Shown here one piece after another: positions 15,411 to 30,350 of a stretch of 64,000 nt of DNA. This stretch comes from Brienomyrus brachyistius (lineage: Eukaryota; Chordata; Actinopteri; Osteoglossiformes; Mormyridae). Below the pieces are notes generated by a model, which worked only from the letters and a program-made list of their open reading frames with translations, was not told the DNA's origin and did no database searches. Every line of letters begins with the position of its first letter. Positions within the stretch are counted from its first letter, which is position 1. A program made the position numbers and the translations under genes. The stretch spans positions 1 to 64,000 of the forward strand of contig NW_026042766.1 in the NCBI RefSeq assembly GCF_023856365.1, given 5' to 3'.

Positions 15411-17960
15411 TAAATATGGTAATATGCTAATATGCTATGCTAATATGCTAATATGCTAATACGCTAACACGCTATGCTAATATGCTAATATGCTAATATG
15501 CTATGCTAATATGCTAATATGCTAATATGCTATGCTAATATACTAATATGCTAATATGCTAATATGCTATGCTAATATGCTAATATGCTAATATGCTAAT
15601 ATGCTATGCTAATATGCTAATATGCTAATACGCTAACACGCTATGCTAATATGCTAATATGCTAATATGCTAATATGCTAATATGCTATGCTAATATGCT
15701 AATATGCTAATATGCTAATATGCTAATACGCTAACACGCTATGCTAATATGCTAATATGCTAATATGCTAATATGCTATGCTAATATGCTAATATGTTAA
15801 TATGCTAATATGCTAATATGCTATGCTAATATGCTAATATGCTAATATGCTAATATGCTAATATGCTAATATGCTAATATGCTAATATGCTAATATGCTA
15901 TGTTAATATGCTAATATGTTAATATGCTAATATGCTATGCTAATATGTTAATATGCTAATATGCTAATATGCTAACATGCTATGCTAATATGTTATGCTA
16001 ATATGCTAATATGCTATGCTAATATGCTATGCTAATATGCTAATATGTTATGCTAATATGCTAATATGCTAACATGCTATGCTAATACGCTAACACGCTA
16101 TGCTAATATGCTAATATGCTAATATGCTATGCTAATATGCTAATATGCTAATATGCTAATATACTATGCTAATATGCTAATATGCTAATATGCTATGCTA
16201 ATATGCTAATATGCTAATATGCTAATATGCTAATATGCTATGCTAATACGCTAATATGCTAACACGCTATGCTAATATGCTAATGTGCTAATATGCTATG
16301 CTAATATGCTAATATGCTAATATGCTAATATGCTAACACGATATGCTAATATGCTAATATGCTAATATGCTAATATGCTAACACGCTATGCTAATATGCT
16401 AATATGCTAATATGCTAATATGTTAATAAGCTAATATGCTAATATGCTAATATGCTAATATGCTATGCTAATTTGCTAATATGCTAATATGCTAATACGC
16501 TAATATGCTCACGCTATGCTAATATGCTAATATGCTAATATGCTAATGTGCTAATATGCTAATATGCTAACACGCTATGCTAATATGCTAATATGCTAAC
16601 ACGCTATGCTAATATGCTAATGTGCTAATATGCTATGCTAATATGCTATGCTAATATGCTAATATGCTAATATGCTAATATGCTAATATGCTAATATGCT
16701 AATATGCTATGCTAATACGCTAATATGCTAACACGCTATGCTAATATGCTAATGTGCTAATATGCTATGCTAATATGCTAATATGCTATGCTAATATGCT
16801 AATATGCTATGCTAATATGCTAACACGATATGCTAATATGCTAATATGCTAATATGCTAATATGCTAACACGCTATGCTAATATGCTAATATGCTAATAT
16901 GCTAATATGTTAATAAGCTAATATGCTAATATGCTAATATGCTAATATGCTATGCTAATTTGCTAATATGCTAATATGCTAATACGCTAATATGCTCACG
17001 CTATGCTAATATGCTAATATGCTAATATGCTAATATGCTAATATGCTAATATGCTATGCGAATATGCTAATATGCTAATACGCTAATATGCTAACACGCT
17101 ATGCTAATATGCTAATATGCTAATATGCTAATATGCTATGCTAATATGCTATGCTAATTTGCTAATATGCTAATGTGCTAATATGCTAATATGCTAACAC
17201 GCTATGCTAATATGCTAATATGCTAACACGCTATGCTAATATGCTAATATGCTAATATGCTAATATGCTAATATGCTATGCTAATATGCTATGTTAATAT
17301 GCTAATATGCTAATATGCTAATATGCTAATATGCTAATATGCTATGTTAATATGCTAATATGTTAATATGCTAATATGCTATGCTAATATGTTAATATGC
17401 TAATATGCTAATATGCTAACATGCTATGCTAATATGTTGTGCTAATATGCTAATATGCTATGCTAATATGCTAATATACTAATATGCTAATATGCTATGC
17501 TAATATGCTAATATGCTAATACGCTAACATGCTATGCTAATATGCTAATATGCTAATATGCTAATATGCTAATATGCTAATATGCTATGCTAATATGCTA
17601 ATATGCTAATATGCTAATATGTTAATATGCTAATATGCTATGCTAATATGCTAATATGATATGCTAATATGCTATGCTAATATGCTAATATGCTAATACG
17701 CTAACATGCTATGCTAATATGCTAATATGCTATGCTAATATGCTAATATGCTAATATGCTATGCTAATATGCTAATACGCTAACACGCTATGCTAATATG
17801 CTAATATGCTAATATGCTAATATGCTATACTAATATGCTAATATGCTAATATGCTATGCTAATATGCTAATATGCATATTATGCTATGCTAATATGCTAA
17901 TATGCTAATATGCTAATATGCTAATATGCTAATATGCTATGTTAATATGCTAAATATGGT
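15411..17960 (+). repeat. Internal repeat of about 2.54 kb within C copy 1
   Basis: TAAATATGG at 15411 and 17951 are 2,540 bp apart, and GTTGTGCT at 14889 and 17436 about 2,547 bp apart. The same spacing holds in C copy 2 (22805/25337, 22283/24822). The internal duplication therefore preceded the 7.4 kb duplication. Confidence 0.75.
17869..17880. other. 12 bp perfect palindrome AATATGCATATT (C copy 1)
   Basis: The word equals its own reverse complement. The array is otherwise unidirectional and almost lacks GCAT on the + strand, so self-complementary sites of this length are rare. It is copied at 25255 in C copy 2. Confidence 0.85.
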
Positions 17961-19339
17961 AATATGCTAATATGCTATGCTAATATGCTAATATGCTAAT
18001 ACGCTAATACGCTAACACGCTATGCTAATATGCTAATATGCTAATATGCTATGCTAATATGCTAATATGCTAATATGCTATGCTAATATACTAATATGCT
18101 AATATGCTAATATGCTATGCTAATATGCTAATATGCTAATATGCTAATATGCTATGCTAATATGCTAATATGCTAATACGTTAACACGCTATGCTAATAT
18201 GCTAATGCTAATATGCTAATATGCTATGCTAATATTGCTAATATGCTAATATGCTAATATGCTAATACGCTAACACGCTATGCTAATATGCTAATATGCT
18301 AATATGCTAATATGCTAATATGCTAATGCTAATATGCTAATATGCTAATATGCTAATATGCTATGCTAATATGCTAATATGCTAATATGCTAATATGCTA
18401 ATATGCTAACACGCTATGCTAATATGCTAATATGCTAATATGCTAATACGCTAATATGCTAACACGCTATGCTAATATGCTAATATGCTAATATACTAAT
18501 ATGCTATGCTATTATGCTAATATGCTAATACGCTAACACGCTATGCTAATATGCTATGCTAATATGCTAATATGCTAATATGCTATGCTAATATGCTAAT
18601 ATGCTAATATGCTAATATGCTATGCTAATATGCTAATATGCTAATATGCTAATATGCTAATATGCTATGCTAATATGCTAATATGCTAATACGCTAACAC
18701 GCTATGCTAATATGCTAATATGCTAATATGCTAATATACTAATATGCTAATATGCTAATATGCTATGCTAATATGCTATGCTAATATGCTAATATGTTAA
18801 TATGCTAATATGCTATGCTAATATGCTAATATGCTAATATGCTATGCTAATATGCTAATATGCTAATATGCTAATATGCTATGCTAATATGCTAATATGC
18901 TAATATGCTATGCTATGCTAATATGCTAATATGCTAATATGCTAATATGCTATGCTAATATGCTAATATATTAATATGCTAATATGCTATGCTAATATGC
19001 TAATATGCTAATATGCTAATATGCTATGCTAATATGCTAATATGCTATTACGCTAATATGCTAATATGCTAATATGCTAATATACAAATATGCTAATATG
19101 CTAATATGCTATGCTAATATGCTAATATGTTAATATGCTAATATGCTAATATGCTAATATGCTAATATGCTAATATGCTAATATGCTGATACGCTATGCT
19201 AGCACGCTATGCTAATATGCTAATATGCTAATATGCTAATATGCTATGCTAATATGCTAATATGCTAATATGCTAATACGCTAACACGCTATGCTATGCT
19301 AATATGCTAATATGCTAATATGCTATGCTAATATACTAA

Positions 19340-19470
19340 TATGCTAATATGCTAATGCTATATATGCTAATATGCTAATACGCTAACACGCTATGCTAAT
19401 ATGCTAATATGCTAATTATGCTATATATGCTAATATGCTAATATGCTAATATGCCTATGCTAATATGCTA
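19340..19470 (+). repeat. Cluster of private indels in C copy 1
   Basis: Within about 130 bp the unit grammar breaks several times (AATGCTATATATGC, GCTAATTATGC, CTATATATGC, ATGCCTATGC). The matching part of C copy 2 (about 26720-26850) is regular. This may be real local mutation or residual sequence error. Confidence 0.65.
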
Positions 19471-21284
19471 ATATGCTAATCTGCTAATATGCTAATATGC
19501 TAATATGCTAATATGCTATGCTAATATGCTAATATGCTAATATGCTAATATGCTAATCTGTTAATATGCTAATATGCTAATATGCTAATATGCTAATATG
19601 CTTATATGCTATGCTAATATGCTAATATGCTAATTTGCTAATATGCTATGCTAATATGCTAATATGCTAATATGCTTATATGCTATGTTAATATGCTAAT
19701 ATGCTAATATGCTAATATGCTATGCTAATATGCTAATATGCTAATATGCTAATATGCTAATATGCTAATATGCTAATATGCTAATAAGCTAACACGCTAT
19801 GCTAATATGCTAATATGCTATGCTAATATGCTAATATATTAATATGCTAATATGCTAATATGCTAATATGCTATGCTAATATGCTAATATGCTAATATAC
19901 TATGTTAATACGCTAATATGCTAACACGCTATGCTAATATGCTAATATGCTAATATGCTAATATGCTAATATGCTAATATGCTATGCTAATATGCTAATA
20001 TGCTAATACGCTAACATGCTATGTTAATATGCTAATATGCTAATATGCTAATATGCTAATATGCTAATATGCTATGCTAATATGCTAATATGCTAATATG
20101 CTAATACGTTAACACGCTATGCTAATATGCTAATATGCTAATATGCTAATATGCTAATATGCTAATATGCTATGCTAATATGCTAATATGCTAATATGCT
20201 AATATGCTATATTAATATGCTAATATGCTATGCTAATATGCTAATATGCTAATACGCTATGCTAACATGCTATGCTAATATGCTAATATGCTAATATGCT
20301 AATATGCTATGCTAATATGCTAATATGCTAATATGCTAATATGCTATGCTAATATGCTAATATGTTAATATGCTAATATGCTATGCTAATATGCTAATAT
20401 ATTAATATGCTAATATGCTATGCTAATACGCTATGCTAACACGCTATGCTAATATGCTAATATGCTAATATGCTATGCTAATACGCTATCCTAACACGCT
20501 ATGCTAATATGCTAATATGCTAATATGCTAATATGCTAATTTGCTAATATGCTAATATGCTATGCTAATATGCTAATATGCTAATACGCTAACACGCTAT
20601 GCTAATATGCTATGCTAATATGCTAATATGCTAAATATGCTAATATGCTATGCTAATATGCTAATATGTTAATATGCTAATATGCTAATATGCTATGCTA
20701 ATATGCTAATATGCTAATATGCTAATATGCTAATATGCTATGCTAATATGCTAATATGCTAATACGCTAACATGCTAATATGCTAATATGCTAATATGCT
20801 ATGTTAATATGTTAATATGCTAATATGTTAATATGCTAATATGCTAATATGCTAATATGCTATGCTAATATACTAATATGCTAATATGCTATGCTAATAT
20901 GTTAATATGCTAATATGCTAATATGCTATGCTAATATGTTAATATGCTAATATGCTATGTTAATATGCTAATATGCTAATATGCTAATATGCTATGCTAA
21001 TATGCTAATATGTTAATATGCTAATATGCTATGCTAATATGCTATGCTAATATGCTAATATGCTAATACGCTAATATGCTAATATGCTAATATGCTAATA
21101 TGCTATGCTAATATGCTAATATGCTAATATGCTAATATGCTATGCTAATATGCTAATATGCTAATATACTAATATGCTATGCTAATATGCTAATATGCTA
21201 ATACGCTAACACGCTATGCTAATATGCTAATATGCTAATATGCTAATATGCTAATATGCTAATACGCTAACACGCTATGCTAAT

Positions 21285-21308
21285 ATGGTAATATGGTAAT
21301 ATGGTAAT
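21285..21308 (+). repeat. Three tandem ATGGTAAT variants (C copy 1)
   Basis: Three successive octamers share the same C-to-G change, which indicates local spread of one variant by short tandem duplication or conversion. It is repeated at 28698. Confidence 0.88.
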
Positions 21309-24300
21309 ATGCTAATATGCTAATATGCTATGCTATATGCTAATATGCTAATATGCTAATATGCTAATATGCTATGCTAATATGCTAATATGCTAATATG
21401 CTATGCTAATATGCTAATATGCTAATATGCTAATATGCTAATATGCTAATATGCTATGCTAATATGCTAATATGCTAATATGCTATGCTAATATGAAATG
21501 CTAATATGCTAATACGCTAATATGCTAACTAGCTATACTAATATGCTATGCTAACATGCTAATATGTTAATATGCTAATATGATAATATGCTAATATGAT
21601 AATATACTATGCTAATATGCTAATATGCTAATAAGCTAATATGCTAATATGCTATGCTATTATGCTAATATGCTAATATGCTAATACGTTAATATGCTAT
21701 GCTAATATGCTAATATGCTAATATGCTAATATGTTAATATGCTAATATGCTAATATGCTAATATGCTAATATGCTAATATGCTAATGTACTATGCTAATA
21801 CGCTAATATGCTAACACGCTATGCTAATATGCTAATATGCTAATATGCTAATATGCTAATATGCTAATACGTTAATATGCTAACATGCTATGCTAATATG
21901 CTAATATGCTAATATGCTAATATGCTAATATGCTAATATGCTAATATGCTAATATGCTAATATGCTAATATGCTATGCTAATATGCTAATATGCTAATAC
22001 GCTAACACGCTATGCTAATATGCTAATATGCTAATATGCTATGCTAATATGCTAATTTGCTATGCTAATATGCTAATATGCTAATATGCTAATATACTAT
22101 GCTAATATACTATGCTAATATACTATGCTAATATGCTAATATGCTAATATGCTATGCTAATATGCTAATATGCTAATATGCTAATACACTAACACGCTAT
22201 GCTAATATGTTAATATGCTAATATGCTATGCTAATATGTTAATATGCTAATATGCTAATATGCTAACATGCTATGCTAATATGTTGTGCTAATATGCTAA
22301 TATGCTATGCTAATATGCTAATATACTAATATGCTAATATGCTATGCTAATATGCTAATATGCTAATACGCTAACATGCTATGCTAATATGCTAATATGC
22401 TAATATGCTAATATGCTAATATGCTAATATGCTATGCTAATATGCTAATATGCTAATATGCTAATATGTTAATATGCTAATATGCTATGCTAATATGCTA
22501 ATATGATATGCTAATATGCTATGCTAATATGCTAATATGCTAATACGCTAACATGCTATGCTAATATGCTAATATGCTATGCTAATATGCTAATATGCTA
22601 ATATGCTATGCTAATATGCTAATACGCTAACACGCTATGCTAATATGCTAATATGCTAATATGCTAATATGCTAATATGCTATACTAATATGCTAATATG
22701 CTAATATGCTATGCTAATATGCTAATATGCTAATATGCTATGCTAATATGCTAATATGCTAATATGCTAATATGCTAATATGCTAATATGCTATGTTAAT
22801 ATGCTAAATATGGTAATATGCTAATATGCTATGCTAATATGCTAATATGCTAATACGCTAACACGCTATGCTAATATGCTAATATGCTAATATGCTATGC
22901 TAATATGCTAATATGCTAATATGCTATGCTAATATACTAATATGCTAATATGCTAATATGCTATGCTAATATGCTAATATGCTAATATGCTAATATGCTA
23001 TGCTAATATGCTAATATGCTAATACGCTAACACGCTATGCTAATATGCTAATATGCTAATATGCTAATATGCTAATATGCTATGCTAATATGCTAATATG
23101 CTAATATGCTAATATGCTAATACGCTAACACGCTATGCTAATATGCTAATATGCTAATATGCTAATATGCTATGCTAATATGCTAATATGTTAATATGCT
23201 AATATGCTAATATGCTATGCTAATATGCTAATATGCTAATATGCTAATATGCTAATATGCTAATATGCTAATATGCTAATATGCTATGTTAATATGCTAA
23301 TATGTTAATATGCTAATATGCTATGCTAATATGTTAATATGCTAATATGCTAATATGCTAACATGCTATGCTAATATGTTATGCTAATATGCTAATATGC
23401 TATGCTAATATGCTATGCTAATATGCTAATATGTTATGCTAATATGCTAATATGCTAACATGCTATGCTAATACGCTAACACGCTATGCTAATATGCTAA
23501 TATGCTAATATGCTATGCTAATATGCTAATATGCTAATATGCTAATATACTATGCTAATATGCTAATATGCTAATATGCTATGCTAATATGCTAATATGC
23601 TAATATGCTAATATGCTAATATGCTATGCTAATACGCTAATATGCTAACACGCTATGCTAATATGCTAATGTGCTAATATGCTATGCTAATATGCTAATA
23701 TGCTAATATGCTAATATGCTAACACGATATGCTAATATGCTAATATGCTAATATGCTAATATGCTAACACGCTATGCTAATATGCTAATATGCTAATATG
23801 CTAATATGTTAATAAGCTAATATGCTAATATGCTAATATGCTAATATGCTATGCTAATTTGCTAATATGCTAATATGCTAATACGCTAATATGCTCACGC
23901 TATGCTAATATGCTAATATGCTAATATGCTAATGTGCTAATATGCTAATATGCTAACACGCTATGCTAATATGCTAATATGCTAACACGCTATGCTAATA
24001 TGCTAATGTGCTAATATGCTATGCTAATATGCTATGCTAATATGCTAATATGCTAATATGCTAATATGCTAATATGCTAATATGCTAATATGCTATGCTA
24101 ATACGCTAATATGCTAACACGCTATGCTAATATGCTAATGTGCTAATATGCTATGCTAATATGCTAATATGCTATGCTAATATGCTAATATGCTATGCTA
24201 ATATGCTAACACGATATGCTAATATGCTAATATGCTAATATGCTAATATGCTAACACGCTATGCTAATATGCTAATATGCTAATATGCTAATATGTTAAT

Positions 24301-25254
24301 AAGCTAATATGCTAATATGCTAATATGCTAATATGCTATGCTAATTTGCTAATATGCTAATATGCTAATACGCTAATATGCTCACGCTATGCTAATATGC
24401 TAATATGCTAATATGCTAATATGCTAATATGCTAATATGCTATGCGAATATGCTAATATGCTAATACGCTAATATGCTAACACGCTATGCTAATATGCTA
24501 ATATGCTAATATGCTAATATGCTATGCTAATATGCTATGCTAATTTGCTAATATGCTAATGTGCTAATATGCTAATATGCTAACACGCTATGCTAATATG
24601 CTAATATGCTAACACGCTATGCTAATATGCTAATATGCTAATATGCTAATATGCTATGCTAATATGCTATGTTAATATGCTAATATGCTAATATGCTAAT
24701 ATGCTAATATGCTAATATGCTAATATGCTATGTTAATATGCTAATATGTTAATATGCTAATATGCTATGCTAATATGTTAATATGCTAATATGCTAATAT
24801 GCTAACATGCTATGCTAATATGTTGTGCTAATATGCTAATATGCTATGCTAATATGCTAATATACTAATATGCTAATATGCTATGCTAATATGCTAATAT
24901 GCTAATACGCTAACATGCTATGCTAATATGCTAATATGCTAATATGCTAATATGCTAATATGCTAATATGCTATGCTAATATGCTAATATGCTAATATGC
25001 TAATATGTTAATATGCTAATATGCTATGCTAATATGCTAATATGATATGCTAATATGCTATGCTAATATGCTAATATGCTAATACGCTAACATGCTATGC
25101 TAATATGCTAATATGCTATGCTAATATGCTAATATGCTAATATGCTATGCTAATATGCTAATACGCTAACACGCTATGCTAATATGCTAATATGCTAATA
25201 TGCTAATATGCTATACTAATATGCTAATATGCTAATATGCTATGCTAATATGCT

Positions 25255-25266
25255 AATATGCATATT
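25255..25266. other. 12 bp perfect palindrome AATATGCATATT (C copy 2)
   Basis: Counterpart of the palindrome at 17869, 7,386 bp away, so the change predates the C-unit duplication. Confidence 0.85.
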
Positions 25267-28200
25267 ATGCTATGCTAATATGCTAATATGCTAATATGCT
25301 AATATGCTAATATGCTAATATGCTATGTTAATATGCTAAATATGGTAATATGCTAATATGCTATGCTAATATGCTAATATGCTAATACGCTAACACGCTA
25401 TGCTAATATGCTAATATGCTAATATGCTATGCTAATATGCTAATATGCTAATATGCTATGCTAATATACTAATATGCTAATATGCTAATATGCTATGCTA
25501 ATATGCTAATATGCTAATATGCTAATATGCTATGCTAATATGCTAATATGCTAATACGTTAACACGCTATGCTAATATGCTAATATGCTAATATGCTAAT
25601 ATGCTATGCTAATATGCTAATATGCTAATATGCTAATATGCTAATACGCTAACACGCTATGCTAATATGCTAATATGCTAATATGCTAATATGCTAATAT
25701 GCTATGCTAATATGCTAATATGCTAATATGCTAATATGCTATGCTAATATGCTAATATGCTAATATGCTAATATGCTAATATGCTAACACGCTATGCTAA
25801 TATGCTAATATGCTAATATGCTAATACGCTAATATGCTAACACGCTATGCTAATATGCTAATATGCTAATATACTAATATGCTATGCTATTATGCTAATA
25901 TGCTAATACGCTAACACGCTATGCTAATATGCTATGCTAATATGCTAATATGCTAATATGCTATGCTAATATGCTAATATGCTAATATGCTAATATGCTA
26001 TGCTAATATGCTAATATGCTAATATGCTAATATGCTAATATGCTATGCTAATATGCTAATATGCTAATACGCTAACACGCTATGCTAATATGCTAATATG
26101 CTAATATGCTAATATACTAATATGCTAATATGCTAATATGCTATGCTAATATGCTATGCTAATATGCTAATATGTTAATATGCTAATATGCTATGCTAAT
26201 ATGCTAATATGCTAATATGCTATGCTAATATGCTAATATGCTAATATGCTAATATGCTATGCTAATATGCTAATATGCTAATATGCTATGCTATGCTAAT
26301 ATGCTAATATGCTAATATGCTAATATGCTATGCTAATATGCTAATATATTAATATGCTAATATGCTATGCTAATATGCTAATATGCTAATATGCTAATAT
26401 GCTATGCTAATATGCTAATATGCTAATACGCTAATATGCTAATATGCTAATATGCTAATATACAAATATGCTAATATGCTAATATGCTATGCTAATATGC
26501 TAATATGTTAATATGCTAATATGCTAATATGCTAATATGCTAATATGCTAATATGCTAATATGCTGATACGCTATGCTAGCACGCTATGCTAATATGCTA
26601 ATATGCTAATATGCTAATATGCTATGCTAATATGCTAATATGCTAATATGCTAATACGCTAACACGCTATGCTATGCTAATATGCTAATATGCTAATATG
26701 CTATGCTAATATACTAATATGCTAATATGCTAATATGCTATGCTAATATGCTAATATGCTAATACGCTAACACGCTATGCTAATATGCTAATATGCTAAT
26801 ATGCTATGCTAATATGCTAATATGCTAATATGCTAATATGCTATGCTAATATGCTAATATGCTAATCTGCTAATATGCTAATATGCTAATATGCTAATAT
26901 GCTATGCTAATATGCTAATATGCTAATATGCTAATATGCTAATCTGTTAATATGCTAATATGCTAATATGCTAATATGCTAATATGCTTATATGCTATGC
27001 TAATATGCTAATATGCTAATTTGCTAATATGCTATGCTATATGCTAATATGCTAATATGCTTATATGCTATGTTAATATGCTAATATGCTAATATGCTAA
27101 TATGCTATGCTAATATGCTAATATGCTAATATGCTAATATGCTAATATGCTAATATGCTAATATGCTAATAAGCTAACACGCTATGCTAATATGCTAATA
27201 TGCTATGCTAATATGCTAATATATTAATATGCTAATATGCTAATATGCTAATATGCTATGCTAATATGCTAATATGCTAATATACTATGTTAATACGCTA
27301 ATATGCTAACACGCTATGCTAATATGCTAATATGCTAATATGCTAATATGCTAATATGCTAATATGCTATGCTAATATGCTAATATGCTAATACGCTAAC
27401 ATGCTATGTTAATATGCTAATATGCTAATATGCTAATATGCTAATATGCTAATATGCTATGCTAATATGCTAATATGCTAATATGCTAATACGTTAACAC
27501 GCTATGCTAATATGCTAATATGCTAATATGCTAATATGCTAATATGCTAATATGCTATGCTAATATGCTAATATGCTAATATGCTAATATGCTATATTAA
27601 TATGCTAATATGCTATGCTAATATGCTAATATGCTAATACGCTATGCTAACATGCTATGCTAATATGCTAATATGCTAATATGCTAATATGCTATGCTAA
27701 TATGCTAATATGCTAATATGCTAATATGCTATGCTAATATGCTAATATGTTAATATGCTAATATGCTATGCTAATATGCTAATATATTAATATGCTAATA
27801 TGCTATGCTAATACGCTATGCTAACACGCTATGCTAATATGCTAATATGCTAATATGCTATGCTAATACGCTATCCTAACACGCTATGCTAATATGCTAA
27901 TATGCTAATATGCTAATATGCTAATTTGCTAATATGCTAATATGCTATGCTAATATGCTAATATGCTAATACGCTAACACGCTATGCTAATATGCTATGC
28001 TAATATGCTAATATGCTAATATGCTAATATGCTATGCTAATATGCTAATATGTTAATATGCTAATATGCTAATATGCTATGCTAATATGCTAATATGCTA
28101 ATATGCTAATATGCTAATATGCTATGCTAATATGCTAATATGCTAATATGCTATGCTAATATGCTAATATGCTAATACGCTAACATGCTAATATGCTAAT

Positions 28201-28697
28201 ATGCTAATATGCTATGTTAATATGTTAATATGCTAATATGTTAATATGCTAATATGCTAATATGCTAATATGCTATGCTAATATACTAATATGCTAATAT
28301 GCTATGCTAATATGTTAATATGCTAATATGCTAATATGCTATGCTAATATGTTAATATGCTAATATGCTATGTTAATATGCTAATATGCTAATATGCTAA
28401 TATGCTATGCTAATATGCTAATATGTTAATATGCTAATATGCTATGCTAATATGCTATGCTAATATGCTAATATGCTAATACGCTAATATGCTAATATGC
28501 TAATATGCTAATATGCTATGCTAATATGCTAATATGCTAATATGCTAATATGCTATGCTAATATGCTAATATGCTAATATACTAATATGCTATGCTAATA
28601 TGCTAATATGCTAATACGCTAACACGCTATGCTAATATGCTAATATGCTAATATGCTAATATGCTATTATGCTAATACGCTAACACGCTATGCTAAT

Positions 28698-28721
28698 ATG
28701 GTAATATGGTAATATGGTAAT
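28698..28721 (+). repeat. Three tandem ATGGTAAT variants (C copy 2)
   Basis: Counterpart of 21285-21308 at an offset of 7,413 bp. Confidence 0.88.
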
Positions 28722-29699
28722 ATGCTAATATGCTAATATGCTATGCTAATATGCTAATATGCTAATATGCTAATATGCTAATATGCTATGCTAATATGCT
28801 AATATGCTAATATGCTATGCTAATATGCTAATATGCTAATATGCTAATATGCTAATATGCTAATATGCTATGCTAATATGCTAATATGCTAATATGCTAT
28901 GCTAATATGAAATGCTAATATGCTAATACGCTAATATGCTAACTAGCTATACTAATATGCTATGCTAACATGCTAATATGTTAATATGCTAATATGATAA
29001 TATGCTAATATGATAATATACTATGCTAATATGCTAATATGCTAATAAGCTAATATGCTAATATGCTATGCTATTATGCTAATATGCTATATGCTAATAC
29101 GTTAATATGCTATGCTAATATGCTAATATGCTAATATGCTAATATGTTAATATGCTAATATGCTAATATGCTAATATGCTAATATGCTAATATGCTAATG
29201 TACTATGCTAATACGCTAATATGCTAACACGCTATGCTAATATGCTAATATGCTAATATGCTAATATGCTAATATGCTAATACGTTAATATGCTAACATG
29301 CTATGCTAATATGCTAATATGCTAATATGCTAATATGCTAATATGCTAATATGCTAATATGCTAATATGCTAATATGCTAATATGCTAATATGCTAATAT
29401 GCTAATATGCTAATATTGCTATGCTAATATGCTAATATGCTAATACGCTAACACGCTATGCTAATATGCTAATATGCTAATATGCTATGCTAATATGCTA
29501 ATTTGCTATGCTAATATGCTAATATGCTAATATGCTAATATACTATGCTAATATACTATGCTAATATACTATGCTAATATGCTAATATGCTAATATGCTA
29601 TGCTAATATGCTAATATGCTAATATGCTAATACACTAACACGCTATGCTAATATGTTAATATGCTAATATGCTATGCTAATATGCTAATATGTTAATAT

Positions 29700-30035
29700 G
29701 CTAATATGCTATGCTAATATGCTAATATGCTAATATGCTAATATGCTAATATGTTAATACGCTAACATGCTAACACGCTATGCTGATATGCTAATATGCT
29801 AATATGCTAATATGCTAATATGCTATGCTAATATGCTAATATGCTAATATGCTAATATGTTAATATGCTAATATGCTATGCTAATATGCTAATATGCTAA
29901 TATGCTAATATGCTAATATGTTAATACGCTAACATGCTAACACGCTATGCTGATATGCTAATATGCTAATATGCTAATATGCTAATATGCTATGCTAATA
30001 TGCTAATATGCTAATACGCTAACACGCTATGCTAA
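29700..30035 (+). repeat. Tandem duplication of about 167 bp
   Basis: The rare word CTGATATG occurs at 29783 and 29950, each preceded by GTTAATACGCT, AACATGCT and AACACGCT. The spacing of 167 bp is close to nucleosome-repeat size, but a single instance does not show nucleosome phasing. The outer edges are approximate. Confidence 0.7.
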
Positions 30036-30350
30036 TATGCTAATATGCTAATATGCTAATATGCTATGCTAATATGCTAATATGCTAATATGATAATATG
30101 CTAATATGCTAATATGCTATGCTAATATGCTATGCTAATATGCTAATATGCTAATACGCTAACTCGCTATGCTAATATGCTAATATGCTAATATGCTAAT
30201 ATGCTAATATGCTAATATGCTATGCTAATATGCTAATATGCTAATATGCTAATATGCTAATATGCTAATATGCTATGCTAATATGCTAATATGCTAATAT
30301 GTTAATATGCTAATATGTTAATATGCTAATACGCTAATATGCTATGCTAA

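Larger units (their letters stand above)
14816..22205 (+). repeat. C-family HOR unit, copy 1 (about 7.39 kb)
   Basis: The markers of this unit recur in the next one at 7,386-7,446 bp: GTTGTGCT 14889 to 22283, TAAATATGG 15411 to 22805, GCTCACG 16507 to 23893, GCGAAT 17058 to 24444, the palindrome near 17869 to 25255, CTGATACGC near 19187 to 26565, CTAACTAGCT near 21526 to 28941 and TACACT 22185 to 29631. Inside, GTTGTGCT and TAAATATGG recur at about 2.54 kb (14889/17436 and 15411/17951). Copy 1 carries a cluster of private indels at 19340-19470. The slow drift of the offset reflects small gains and losses of whole units. Confidence 0.85.
22206..29645 (+). repeat. C-family HOR unit, copy 2 (about 7.44 kb)
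   Basis: This is the tandem partner of the preceding unit, with the same marker order. It again contains the 2.54 kb internal repeat (TAAATATGG at 22805 and 25337) and two B-like GCTCACG blocks 487 bp apart (23893, 24380; compare 16507, 16994). It ends at the word TACACTAACACGCT near 29631, the same word that closes copy 1 near 22185. Past this point the sequence switches to the D family. Confidence 0.85.
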
